From assembly GCF_000299035.1 (NCBI RefSeq), contig NZ_JH921518.1, forward strand, positions 186,001 through 250,000: a stretch of 64,000 nt of DNA, given 5' to 3'. The notes under the pieces are model-generated. The model ran no database searches and had not been told where the DNA came from. It worked only from the letters and a program-made list of their open reading frames with translations. Origin of the DNA: Bacillus bingmayongensis. Its GTDB lineage: Bacteria; Bacillota; Bacilli; Bacillales; Bacillaceae_G. Position numbers and translations under genes: made by a program. Numbering within the stretch: position 1 is the stretch's first letter; every line of letters begins with the position of its first letter. Below, piece after piece: positions 9,833-17,406 of this stretch.

Positions 9833-10858
9833 TTAGTACGTAAATGTAATTGTCACCAATGAATATCCAACTTGTGCGCTATAAGGTGCTGCTTGATAAG
9901 ATACTTGTTTTGCACCTATAGGCCAAGAGATTTCATTTAATGCTTTCTTAATATCTTGAATTGCTCCATTCATAGACTGCCTATAACGAATTTCAACTTT
10001 CGTTGGTTTTGATGCAAATTGCTGCTGCAATTTCCCTTTAAATTCATTGTAGTTTTCCGCTCCATATTGAGCAGATAAATAAAGAAGGTTTGTATCGTGT
10101 AACATTTGTTGATATACCAAAGCTTTCGGACTACCTGCCTTTATTTTATAATTCACCATAGTAATTTGTTACTGCTTTCGGGAATGCACTACGGTCCAAT
10201 TGTTGATCTTTACTTAATTGTTCATCTGACATGTTTAAGTAAGAGTACATAACTCGCCCTTGTTTATCGGGAACAGGGTCATCAAACATTGTATCAAGAT
10301 GATACCATTTCCTTTCAATTTTCACTAAATTCCAAGCATGCGGTTCTCCATTTCCTGTTCCTTTACATATTGCGTTTGTTCTTTTGATTCACGATATGTA
10401 ATATTCAATGTGAATACATAGTTTCCAGGTATACCACGTATTGAATACTTTGTACTTGCTACATTATGTTTTAAATATTCATCTGAATCTACTGTCTTAC
10501 CGTATTCTTTAACAAGCGTATCCATAACTTCTTGAAGATTATTATGATTTGTTTTATATGTAATTGTAATGTTTTCTTCTCGATTATCAATATGCTGCTT
10601 TAATTCTTGCTGAAACCCTTTTAATAAATTTGTATCACTAGAATTTTTCTCATCAGGCAACACATTCTCGTTAAGACGTTTCTTATACTCCAATGCATTA
10701 TATAAAAACTGTGCGTATTGTTCACGAGTTACTGTCTTATTTGGTTCAAATTTCCCATCACTGGTTCCTGATGCAATGCCATTTGACTGCACTGCACTAA
10801 TAGCTCCCTTTGCCCAAGATGTTTTTGGCACATCATTGAAGGTATGCTCATTAAGCAC
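9833..10858 (-). pseudogene. Broken S-layer-homology / transglutaminase-like protein gene
   Basis: Three reading-frame pieces belong to one ancestral gene. 10858-10325: one SLH domain (FNDVPKTSWAKGAISAV...) then a charged region. Near 10355 the frame jumps to GTGNGEPHAWN and YHLDTMFDDPVPDKQGRV, which are the His and Asp parts of a transglutaminase-like core. The catalytic-Cys part (usually VCQGYA) is missing, so an internal deletion has joined the linker to the end of the core. A second frameshift follows TNYYGE (~10160), after which the C-terminal domain (10159-9833) runs in another frame. The signal peptide and any further SLH copies are absent upstream, where repeat DNA begins. A cell-wall-bound protein originally; not functional now. 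Confidence 0.8.
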
Positions 10859-10980
10859 AGGAACTTTGAAAGCATTCTTGATTAGAGGAGATTCTCATCC
10901 TCCTCTAATCATTATCTTTCACCAGTCGAACCTTTATGACAGCTTCTTTCTAACTTCTTGTAGGGTTCTTACTTGATAAA
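10859..10980 (+). repeat. Degenerate bcr-like repeat element
   Basis: Contains the hairpin GATTAGAGGAG/CTCCTCTAATC (10881-10911), then ATTAT-CTTTCACCAGTCGAACCTTTATGACAGC-type text and an end ...TTCTTACTTGATAAA. Order and spacing match the four better-preserved copies (22845, 39724, 58093, 63719), but identity is low. It abuts the truncated 5' end of the S-layer pseudogene. Confidence 0.45.
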
Positions 10981-11038
10981 ATCGACTTAGAGAATAAGCA
11001 TACTTATATCATTCTCTGAAGAAATCTCTAATTCATTG

Positions 11039-12073
11039 CTATTTATTATGGATACGATCCTCTTCTTCATTATTCACCTCAAGCACATCAAGTAAAAAGA
11101 TAAAAATCGGAATCCCAATAATAAGGCCCCATATCCCTAAAAAATGCTCCGAAAATATAAGAACCATAAATGTATAAAAAATTGGCAAATTCGTTTTTGC
11201 AGACATAAATTTCGGATTTAATAAATAGCTTTCAATCGCATGAATAACTGTAATGAAAATTAATATGTATACGACATACGCAATCCCACCAATGTTATAA
11301 GCGATGATACAAAGTGGAAATAGTGAAATAATAACACCTGCAACAGGAATAAGACCGAGCAGAAAAATCATAACTGCTAATACAAGTAGCTGCGGGAATC
11401 CTAGAAATACAAGGGCAATGACAGAAAGAATACAGTTTACAACTGCGATTAAAAACTGTGCCTCAATAACTTTTCCAAATGAACGGACAAATTTCTGACC
11501 AAAGTATGCAATTTCCTCATAAAAAATACTAAGTTTACTATCCCTACATTTAGAAGTAAAAGCAATAATACGCTCTTTTTCTAACAAGAAAAATAAACTT
11601 AAAATAAGAGAAAGGAAAATTTGGAAACTTACCTTTCCGATATTCGCTAACGATTGATAAATCACATCCACACCTTGTTCAATATACTTCGATACTTCCA
11701 TCTGATTAATTGCAGCAAGCACATATCTGATCATTTCATTATCAGGAGGATTTTTAAAAAACAGCTTAAATTGGTGAATCAATTGTGAAATTTGTATTGT
11801 TAATACAGGTAAATATTTATATAAGGTAGTAATAATAAACGCTACTAAAACAATGTATAAAAAAGCGATAATCACTTTCCTATTTATCCGTACAAAACGA
11901 TTAATCTTTTCAGAAATAAACCTTTGAAACCGATCCATTAAAAACGTAAGGATAAAGGTAATTAATATTAAATTAATCATACTTTTTAGCCCGTATAGTA
12001 TAAGAGCCAAAATGACTAATACAAGAAGCCGCTGAAACCCTCTACTTTGAAAGAAATTTTTCATTTGCATCAT
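11039..12073 (-). CDS. AI-2E-family (UPF0118) membrane transporter
   Basis: 344 residues with seven to eight hydrophobic segments: a pair at the N-terminus, a long extracytoplasmic stretch of 140 residues, then a tight C-terminal cluster including LLGLIPVAGVIISLFPLCIIAY, characteristic of the AI-2E transporter family (PF01594; YtvI/TqsA relatives). GGGGGAGG ten bases upstream supports ATG 12073. Family members export autoinducer-2 or act as Na+/H+ antiporters; substrate unknown. Monocistronic. Confidence 0.85.
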   Translation of the reverse strand: MMQMKNFFQSRGFQRLLVLVILALILYGLKSMINLILITFILTFLMDRFQRFISEKINRFVRINRKVIIAFLYIVLVAFIITTLYKYLPVLTIQISQLIHQFKLFFKNPPDNEMIRYVLAAINQMEVSKYIEQGVDVIYQSLANIGKVSFQIFLSLILSLFFLLEKERIIAFTSKCRDSKLSIFYEEIAYFGQKFVRSFGKVIEAQFLIAVVNCILSVIALVFLGFPQLLVLAVMIFLLGLIPVAGVIISLFPLCIIAYNIGGIAYVVYILIFITVIHAIESYLLNPKFMSAKTNLPIFYTFMVLIFSEHFLGIWGLIIGIPIFIFLLDVLEVNNEEEDRIHNK

Positions 12074-12487
12074 TTATTTCAAACCTCCCCCTTCCAGTTT
12101 CTTTATCCTGTTCATCATGAATAGTTCTATCAATTCTTAAATAATAAAACACTCTATTTAAAACATCTTATGAATAAAACTCTTCAATCTTTCTTTTAAC
12201 TTTGAAAAGTCTCATTTTCCATCTGTATTATAAAATTCTCAAACAACTCTCACTTCACATATTATTATAATTCTCTAAAACTCTCCATTCACAATCTTAT
12301 GTATTCTATCATTTATCTTTATTTATATGTAAGCACTCTCCCACTTCATATAATCCGTAGCGAGAGAGTGCAAATTACACTTTTCTTTATATACATTGTG
12401 TTCTTTCTAAATCGTATAATCCCTCTTTATATTTGTACACACAAATATAAAGCATCACTACCCTTTTTCTAGATTTTGGGAGATTCC
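12074..12487. other. Intergenic stretch, AT-rich
   Basis: Between a permease and a small ORF. One hairpin, GCACTCTC (12333-12340) with GAGAGTGC (12364-12371), lacks a T-run. I see no coding signal, repeat or promoter that I would defend. Confidence 0.5.
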
Positions 12488-12619
12488 CTATTTCCCCTTA
12501 TCGACTTGCTTCGCTAGTAATTCCTTTACTTGATTATACGTTAACCCTGAATTTTTATTTAAGCGTTTCACTTCATCAATATCAGTACCTACAACAGTAT
12601 ATTTCTTCTCTTTATTCAT
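12488..12619 (-). CDS. Small hypothetical protein (43 aa)
   Basis: ATG at 12619 with AAGGA nine bases upstream opens a 43-codon frame ending TAG at 12488. The product begins MNKEKKYTVVGTDIDEVKRL and ends in a lysine-rich helix (YNQVKELLAKQVDKGK). Composition is clean and coding-like. The segment TDIDEVKRLN recalls the TDxxxVKxxN unit of gamma-type small acid-soluble spore proteins, but the similarity is too short to assign a function. It stands alone upstream of the AI-2E gene. Confidence 0.6.
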   Translation of the reverse strand: MNKEKKYTVVGTDIDEVKRLNKNSGLTYNQVKELLAKQVDKGK

Positions 12620-12735
12620 CACGACACATCCTTTTATAAAATTCCACTAAGTCGAGTACATATTATTTGTTATATTTCTTCCCTAAACTAAGAATTCATA
12701 CTCGTTAAATCCTAACTGCTAAAATCATTGCATGA

Positions 12736-12768
12736 AAAAAGAAGCTATTTGGCAAATAGCTTCTTTTT
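12736..12768. terminator. Terminator of the dsbA-nitroreductase operon
   Basis: Perfect stem AAAAAGAAGCTATTT (12736-12750) with its complement at 12754-12768 and T/A runs on both sides, just past the nitroreductase stop at 12790. Confidence 0.88.
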
Positions 12769-12789
12769 CTACTACATATATTTTCCGTA

Positions 12790-13392
12790 TTAATAAAATT
12801 TCACTACATCTTCAATAGGTAAGAACGTTCTTTCACCTGGTTGTTCATTTGGCTCACCAAATGGCATTTGTCCTACTAAGCTCCACTCTGCTGGGATATT
12901 CCAAGTTTCTTTCACTTCAGCATCTACAATTGGATTATAGTGTTGTAATGATGCTCCGATTCCTTCTGCAGATAATAGCATCCATACAGTATGTTGTAGC
13001 ATTGCATTTCCTTGATGAGACCAGAATGGGAACTGTTCTTTATATAATGGTGCATTTTCTTGCATTTGTTTTACTGTCGCTTGATTTTCAAAGAATAATA
13101 CTGTTCCTACTCCTTCGCGGAAACCTTTAAGTCTTTCTACTGTTGCTTCAAAGTTTTCTGCTGGCACGCGAGCTCTAAGCATTTCTTTTACGATATCCCA
13201 AAACTTTTCATGCTCTGCATCCATTAATACAACCATACGACCACTTTGCATATTAAAAGATGTTGGTGCATGTAAAGCTGTTTTTAAAACTTCATTGATT
13301 CTTTCTTTTGTAATCGTAGCATTTTTTGTTACTTTACGAATTGAACGACGGTTCACAATTGCTTCTTTTAAGTTTGTTGTAGTTACTGACAT
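12790..13392 (-). CDS. Nitroreductase-family oxidoreductase
   Basis: 200 residues with the nitroreductase fold: RRSIRKVTKNATITKERI at the N-terminus (FMN phosphate contact), LHAPTSFNMQSGRMVVL in the middle, and GIGASLQHYNP near 150, close to YdgI/YodC-like enzymes. GGAGG precedes ATG 13392. It should bind FMN and reduce nitro compounds, quinones or similar electrophiles with NAD(P)H. It follows the DsbA-family gene by 75 bp and shares its promoter and the Rrf2 operator, suggesting a role in thiol/electrophile stress. Confidence 0.85.
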   Translation of the reverse strand: MSVTTTNLKEAIVNRRSIRKVTKNATITKERINEVLKTALHAPTSFNMQSGRMVVLMDAEHEKFWDIVKEMLRARVPAENFEATVERLKGFREGVGTVLFFENQATVKQMQENAPLYKEQFPFWSHQGNAMLQHTVWMLLSAEGIGASLQHYNPIVDAEVKETWNIPAEWSLVGQMPFGEPNEQPGERTFLPIEDVVKFY

Positions 13393-13467
13393 GTTAATTC
13401 CTCCAAGTATATAAGTTGTATAATTTATTTAAACAAATAGATTTGATTCTTTAATGAAAGATTTGGC

Positions 13468-14118
13468 TTAGCAATATCCGTCAGTCGTACATTGCATTCC
13501 ATCAAATGAATTTGTTTTTTCCTTTTGTATTTCTTTATCAATTACTCTTTCTAACATTTCTTTACTAGCAAGACCTTGAATTACTTCTTCTCCAATCATT
13601 ACAGTTGGAACGGCCATAATATTTGCTTCATCGTATGCATGTTGAATTGCTTTTTGGTGTTGTTCTTTATATTTACGAGTTACTAAAGCTTCTTTAAATT
13701 CAGCTTCAGGAAGCCCCACTTCACCTGCTAATTTTGTTAGTACGTCTATCTCTTCAATATTTTGTTCTTCCTGGAAAAATGCTGTGAACACTCGATGATG
13801 AAAAGCATTCTCCAAGCCATGTTCCTTTGCAAATTGATATCCCTCAAACGCCAAATGCGTATATGGATGAGGAGAAACACGTGGTAGACGCATCTCAACT
13901 CCTAATTTTTTTGCAGTAGGAAGAATGAAGGAATCCCATGATCCTAATTTATCCGGCTCCTGCCAAGGATCAATTTTTGAATATGGACTTGGACGTAATT
14001 CAAATGGCATCCATTCAATTTCTACATCTTTCTCCTTAGCTACTTCATCCAATGGACCTTTTGCTAAGAAACAAAATGGACAAATAAAATCAGAGTACAC
14101 TTTCATTTTTACAGTCAT
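13468..14118 (-). CDS. DsbA-family (FrnE-like) thioredoxin-fold oxidoreductase
   Basis: 216 residues. Active-site motif C-P-F-C in FICPFCFLAKG (Cys 14 and 17), the helical insertion, and cis-Pro segment MAVPTVMIGEEVIQG near 175 define the DSBA/FrnE group (PF01323). No signal peptide, so it is a cytoplasmic disulfide or glutathione-transferase-like enzyme. The C-terminus adds two more cysteines (CTTDGYC). Immediately upstream lies an operator that also occurs in front of the Rrf2 gene, so the pair with the nitroreductase is probably redox controlled. Confidence 0.85.
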   Translation of the reverse strand: MTVKMKVYSDFICPFCFLAKGPLDEVAKEKDVEIEWMPFELRPSPYSKIDPWQEPDKLGSWDSFILPTAKKLGVEMRLPRVSPHPYTHLAFEGYQFAKEHGLENAFHHRVFTAFFQEEQNIEEIDVLTKLAGEVGLPEAEFKEALVTRKYKEQHQKAIQHAYDEANIMAVPTVMIGEEVIQGLASKEMLERVIDKEIQKEKTNSFDGMQCTTDGYC

Positions 14119-14153
14119 ATTATTGCACCTTACTTTCTTTTATTATTAAACGT

Positions 14154-14172
14154 TGTAATCAAATTAGTTACA
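14154..14172 (-). promoter_or_regulatory. Rrf2-type operator in front of the DsbA-family gene
   Basis: TGTAATCAAATTAGTTACA, a palindrome with TGTAA/TTACA arms. Sixteen of 19 positions match the sequence at 14683-14701 that covers the -10 of the Rrf2 gene. On the minus strand it embeds a TAATTT in the position of the -10 hexamer. Confidence 0.75.
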
Positions 14173-14233
14173 TCACTGAGAAAAAAATATGCATTCTCTT
14201 TTTTATAGAGATTTGCATTCCTCAATACTTATT

Positions 14234-14665
14234 TCAAGCATTCATTTTATGTTGTAAAGATTCAAATAACTGCCCCATAGTAATACTTCTCAAAACCTCT
14301 TCCATTGCAGATTGTGCCTGAACTAAAATAACCTCTAAAACTGCTTGAATATTCGCTCCAATCGGGCAATCCGGATTAGGTTGTTCGTGAATGTGAAACA
14401 ACTTATCTTCTTCAACCACATTCACTGCATGATACACATCTAATAATGTGATTTCATTTAAATCCTTTAATAATCCTGCTCCACCTAGGCCTCGATTCAC
14501 ATAAACAAACTTGGCCTGTTTTAAGTAAGACATTATTTTTCGAATCACAACCGGATTTGTATTTACACTTTCAGCCATAAATTCTGAAGTGCAAATAGAT
14601 GATGGATTATTTTTCAAAACAGATAAAATATGAACAGCGATAGAAAAGCGGCTACTAATTTTCAT
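14234..14665 (-). CDS. Rrf2-family transcriptional regulator (YwnA-like)
   Basis: About 143 residues. MKISSRFSIAVHILSVL is the canonical Rrf2 winged-helix start; the recognition helix region follows (NPVVIRKIMSYLKQAKFV) and the wing is RGLGGAGLLKDL. It has one cysteine in SICTSEF and one in NPDCPIG, but not the three-Cys cluster of Fe-S sensing IscR/NsrR. ATG 14665 is chosen as the start: AAGGTGG is eight bases upstream; ATG 14668 is also possible. Its promoter contains the same palindrome as the dsbA-nitroreductase promoter, so it likely represses itself and that operon. Confidence 0.85.
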   Translation of the reverse strand: MKISSRFSIAVHILSVLKNNPSSICTSEFMAESVNTNPVVIRKIMSYLKQAKFVYVNRGLGGAGLLKDLNEITLLDVYHAVNVVEEDKLFHIHEQPNPDCPIGANIQAVLEVILVQAQSAMEEVLRSITMGQLFESLQHKMNA

Positions 14666-14682
14666 CATAATCACCACCTTGA

Positions 14683-14718
14683 TGTAATCATTATAGTTAC
14701 AACAGATAAATAAGTCAA
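14683..14718 (-). promoter_or_regulatory. Promoter and operator of the Rrf2 regulator gene
   Basis: Minus strand: -35 TTGACT (14713-14718), 17-bp spacer, -10 TATAAT (14690-14695). The palindrome TGTAATCATTATAGTTACA (14683-14701) covers the -10, which fits autorepression. Confidence 0.8.
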
Positions 14719-14754
14719 GCCTTTCTAAAAAACTTTTTTAAATACGTGATAGCA

Positions 14755-14787
14755 ATAAAAAGGCATCTCACAAATGAGATACCTTTT
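14755..14787 (-). terminator. Terminator of the LysR gene
   Basis: AAAAGGCATCTCA pairs with TGAGATACCTTTT (one mismatch), four-base loop, T-run on the minus strand right after the stop at 14786. Confidence 0.8.
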
Positions 14788-15658
14788 ACGATTCTGCAAA
14801 CAAAGCTTGAAATTCTTCAATAAATAGTTGAACAGCCAGCGAAGCTTCCTTTAATGAAGGAACAGCTAAAGCAATTTCTCTCCACACTTGTGGTTCTAAT
14901 TCTCTTGTCTGAACATTCGGAGGTATATCTGATAAAGATAATTCAGCTAATATAGCTAAACCCAATCCCTCTTGTATCATATTCAAAGATGTCGTCACAG
15001 TAGACACAACATATTCAATACAAAGCGGTACTGAAGCTTGGTTAAACATTTCTATAATTGGCGGCTCATAGCCACCTTTACAAATAATGATTGGTTCATC
15101 TTCTAAGTCTTTTATTGTAATCGTCGTTTTCTTACACAAAGGATGATCATCTCTTAGAACAACAACCATCTTTCCCTTCGTTAAAGGTACGATCTCCATT
15201 TCTTTATTTGGCAAAATCACAATTCCTACATCAATTACACGTGATAATAGCCATTCTTCCACTTCTTTCAGTGTTCCTTCATGGAGAACCAGCTCTAAAT
15301 TCGGATATTTCTCACGAAAGATATTGATCATTTTAGGCAAGAAATACGCCGATGCACTTGGAAAACTTCCGATTCGAATTGTACCAACTTCATGTCCTTT
15401 CTCCATCGCTACTTCTTGTTCTACTTTCTCAACGCCATTTAAAATTTCTCTAAAATGAACCAAAATACGATTTCCTACATCAGTAAGAATTAAACCTTTT
15501 CTTTTATCACGTATAATAAGTTTCACATCTAATTCCGATTCCACGCTAGAAATAGCATGGCTGACAGCTGGTTGTGTCATATTCAAGATTCGAGCTGCTT
15601 TCGTAAAGCTTCCCAGTTCAACTACTTTTACAAAAACTTGAAGTTGTGTAATCGTCAT
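14786..15658 (-). CDS. LysR-family transcriptional regulator
   Basis: 290 residues: N-terminal winged helix-turn-helix (MTITQLQVFVKVVELGSFTKAARILNMTQPAVS... in the usual spacing) and a LysR substrate-binding domain from about residue 90 (GTIRIGSFPSASAYFLPKM). It is divergently arranged with an EamA-family exporter gene 98 bp away, the standard arrangement for a LysR regulator and its target; the intergenic region would hold the shared operator. Effector unknown. Confidence 0.87.
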   Translation of the reverse strand: MTITQLQVFVKVVELGSFTKAARILNMTQPAVSHAISSVESELDVKLIIRDKRKGLILTDVGNRILVHFREILNGVEKVEQEVAMEKGHEVGTIRIGSFPSASAYFLPKMINIFREKYPNLELVLHEGTLKEVEEWLLSRVIDVGIVILPNKEMEIVPLTKGKMVVVLRDDHPLCKKTTITIKDLEDEPIIICKGGYEPPIIEMFNQASVPLCIEYVVSTVTTSLNMIQEGLGLAILAELSLSDIPPNVQTRELEPQVWREIALAVPSLKEASLAVQLFIEEFQALFAES

Positions 15659-15756
15659 AACTAATTACTTATACTCCTTATAAAAAAGATTCATTTTATT
15701 TATCATGTTCAATATCATATCATAGTGAAATGGAATACAACAAGGAGGGGATTATT

Positions 15757-16668
15757 ATGACACAGCTTTCACGAACAAAAACGGCCTTACTCCTTTCATT
15801 TCTCGTTCTTATGTGGGGGATTAATTGGCCTTTATCTAAATTTGCTTTGCATTATACACCACCCGTATTATTTGCAGGGATCAGAACAGTAATAGGAGGA
15901 TTTATTCTACTTATATTTGCATTACCGAAATACAAACAACTAAATCTAAAAGAAACTTGGCATTTATATTTTATTTCTGCTTTACTCAACATTATTTTAT
16001 TTTACGGACTACAAACTGTCGGACTTCAATATATGCCCGCTGGACTCTTTTCCGCTATTGTATTTCTTCAGCCTGTCTTACTTGGAATTTTCTCTTGGAT
16101 TTGGCTTGAAGAAGCAATGTATGGCTTGAAAATTTTTGGTCTTATCCTTGGATTTACAGGCGTTGCTGTTATTAGTTCTAGCAGCTTAACCGGACATATT
16201 TCTGTCATCGGCATCTTACTTGCTTTAGGATGTGCAATTGGATGGGCCCTTGGTACAGTATTCATTAAAAAGACTGGAAACCGTGTAAATGCAATTTGGA
16301 TGGTCACACTTCAACTTATTATTGGAGGATTTTGCTTAATTGGATTTGGTTCAGGGTTTGAAAACTGGTCCAGTATTGCTTGGAGCATACCATTTGTAAT
16401 CGTACTATTATTCATTTCAATCTTTGTGATTGCAATGGGCTGGCTAGCTTACTTTACACTTGTCGGAGCTGGAGAAACGAGTAAGGTTGGTGCCTATACA
16501 TTTCTCATTCCCCTTATTGCAATTATTGTAAGTTCTATCTTTCTACATGAAGCAATCACAATTAGCTTATTTGTCGGCCTTTTATTTATTGTCGTAAGTA
16601 TTTGCTTTGTGAATATAAAACCTAAATCACTCATGATGAAACAATCGGTTGAACCTAAAAGGTGCTAA
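15757..16668 (+). CDS. EamA/DMT-family membrane transporter
   Basis: 303 residues with ten hydrophobic segments arranged as two EamA repeats (first begins LLSFLVLMWGINWPLSKFAL; second begins VIGILLALGCAIGWALGTVF). ATG 15757 has AAGGAGG eight bases upstream; nine codons further upstream the frame is open but has no ribosome site. Probably an exporter of amino acids or metabolites, controlled by the divergent LysR protein. Positively charged tail. Confidence 0.87.
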   Translation: MTQLSRTKTALLLSFLVLMWGINWPLSKFALHYTPPVLFAGIRTVIGGFILLIFALPKYKQLNLKETWHLYFISALLNIILFYGLQTVGLQYMPAGLFSAIVFLQPVLLGIFSWIWLEEAMYGLKIFGLILGFTGVAVISSSSLTGHISVIGILLALGCAIGWALGTVFIKKTGNRVNAIWMVTLQLIIGGFCLIGFGSGFENWSSIAWSIPFVIVLLFISIFVIAMGWLAYFTLVGAGETSKVGAYTFLIPLIAIIVSSIFLHEAITISLFVGLLFIVVSICFVNIKPKSLMMKQSVEPKRC

Positions 16669-16677
16669 TCAAAAATA

Positions 16678-16717
16678 AAAAAGAAAGAGCCTACCATCTC
16701 ATAGGCTCTTTCTTTTT
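16678..16717. terminator. Bidirectional terminator between the EamA gene and ycnI
   Basis: Perfect 16-bp stem AAAAAGAAAGAGCCTA (16678-16693) with 16702-16717, eight-base loop, flanked by A and T runs. Ends both convergent genes. Confidence 0.92.
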
Positions 16718-17351
16718 ACCGCTTTTTACGACGTAATACAAAGATACATGTACCGAATGATACTATAATAGAAAGCATGGATAAAATAATAGCTATTGTT
16801 TGCAGGCTTGCATTTTCTTTCTCTTTCACATCCGATGCTTTTGACTCTCCATGTTCCCCTGTTAGTGTTGTACCTTTTGTAATTGTAGTAAGTGAATGCG
16901 GTTTATGCGGTTTATCCGCTTTCTCATCACCTGTCCATTCTACAATATCTCCATCCTTATACTGTTGATATGCATCCCAAACTACTTTTTGTTCTTTATC
17001 TGGGTTTTTCGCAACAAAAGTAAATTGTTGGAATTGACCAGGTAAAATCCCTTCTCCAGTCGCTTCCCATATAACAGATTTAACTTTCCCAGATGTATCT
17101 TTTTGTTCATTAACTTTCCATCCCGGTACAGGTTCATACTGCTGGAACTCGACTCCCGCTGGTATTTTAAGGGTAACTTTCGTTGTTGCTATATCCTTTT
17201 CAACAGGCACTTTTATTGTATACGTTTCCCAAGAGCTAATTCCAGAAGTAGCTGGTTTCACCGTTACATGTGCACTAACAGGTAACGAGAAAAGTCCCAT
17301 TGCAATTACTGTTGCTATCATTGTTGTTCCAAATTTTTTTATACGTTTCAT
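16716..17351 (-). CDS. ycnI: YcnI-like copper-binding membrane protein (DUF1775)
   Basis: About 211 residues from the ATG at 17351, which has AAAGGAG ten bases upstream (the frame is open 22 codons further). A signal peptide ends ...LPVSAHVTVKP; after cleavage the N-terminal histidine and a nearby tryptophan are the known Cu(II) site of YcnI. The DUF1775 domain follows, and a C-terminal membrane helix with an RRKKR tail anchors the protein outside the cell. It is encoded just downstream of ycnJ; the pair handles copper at the cell surface. Confidence 0.88.
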   Translation of the reverse strand: MKRIKKFGTTMIATVIAMGLFSLPVSAHVTVKPATSGISSWETYTIKVPVEKDIATTKVTLKIPAGVEFQQYEPVPGWKVNEQKDTSGKVKSVIWEATGEGILPGQFQQFTFVAKNPDKEQKVVWDAYQQYKDGDIVEWTGDEKADKPHKPHSLTTITKGTTLTGEHGESKASDVKEKENASLQTIAIILSMLSIIVSFGTCIFVLRRKKR

Positions 17352-17406
17352 TTTCTTACGACTCCTTTTTGACTCTCTATAAGTAGCTGGTTTTAGACGC
17401 TTTATT

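Noticed and set aside
12333-12371. Terminator behind the small ORF at 12488
   Set aside because: Eight-bp stem but a 23-base loop and no T-run on either strand.
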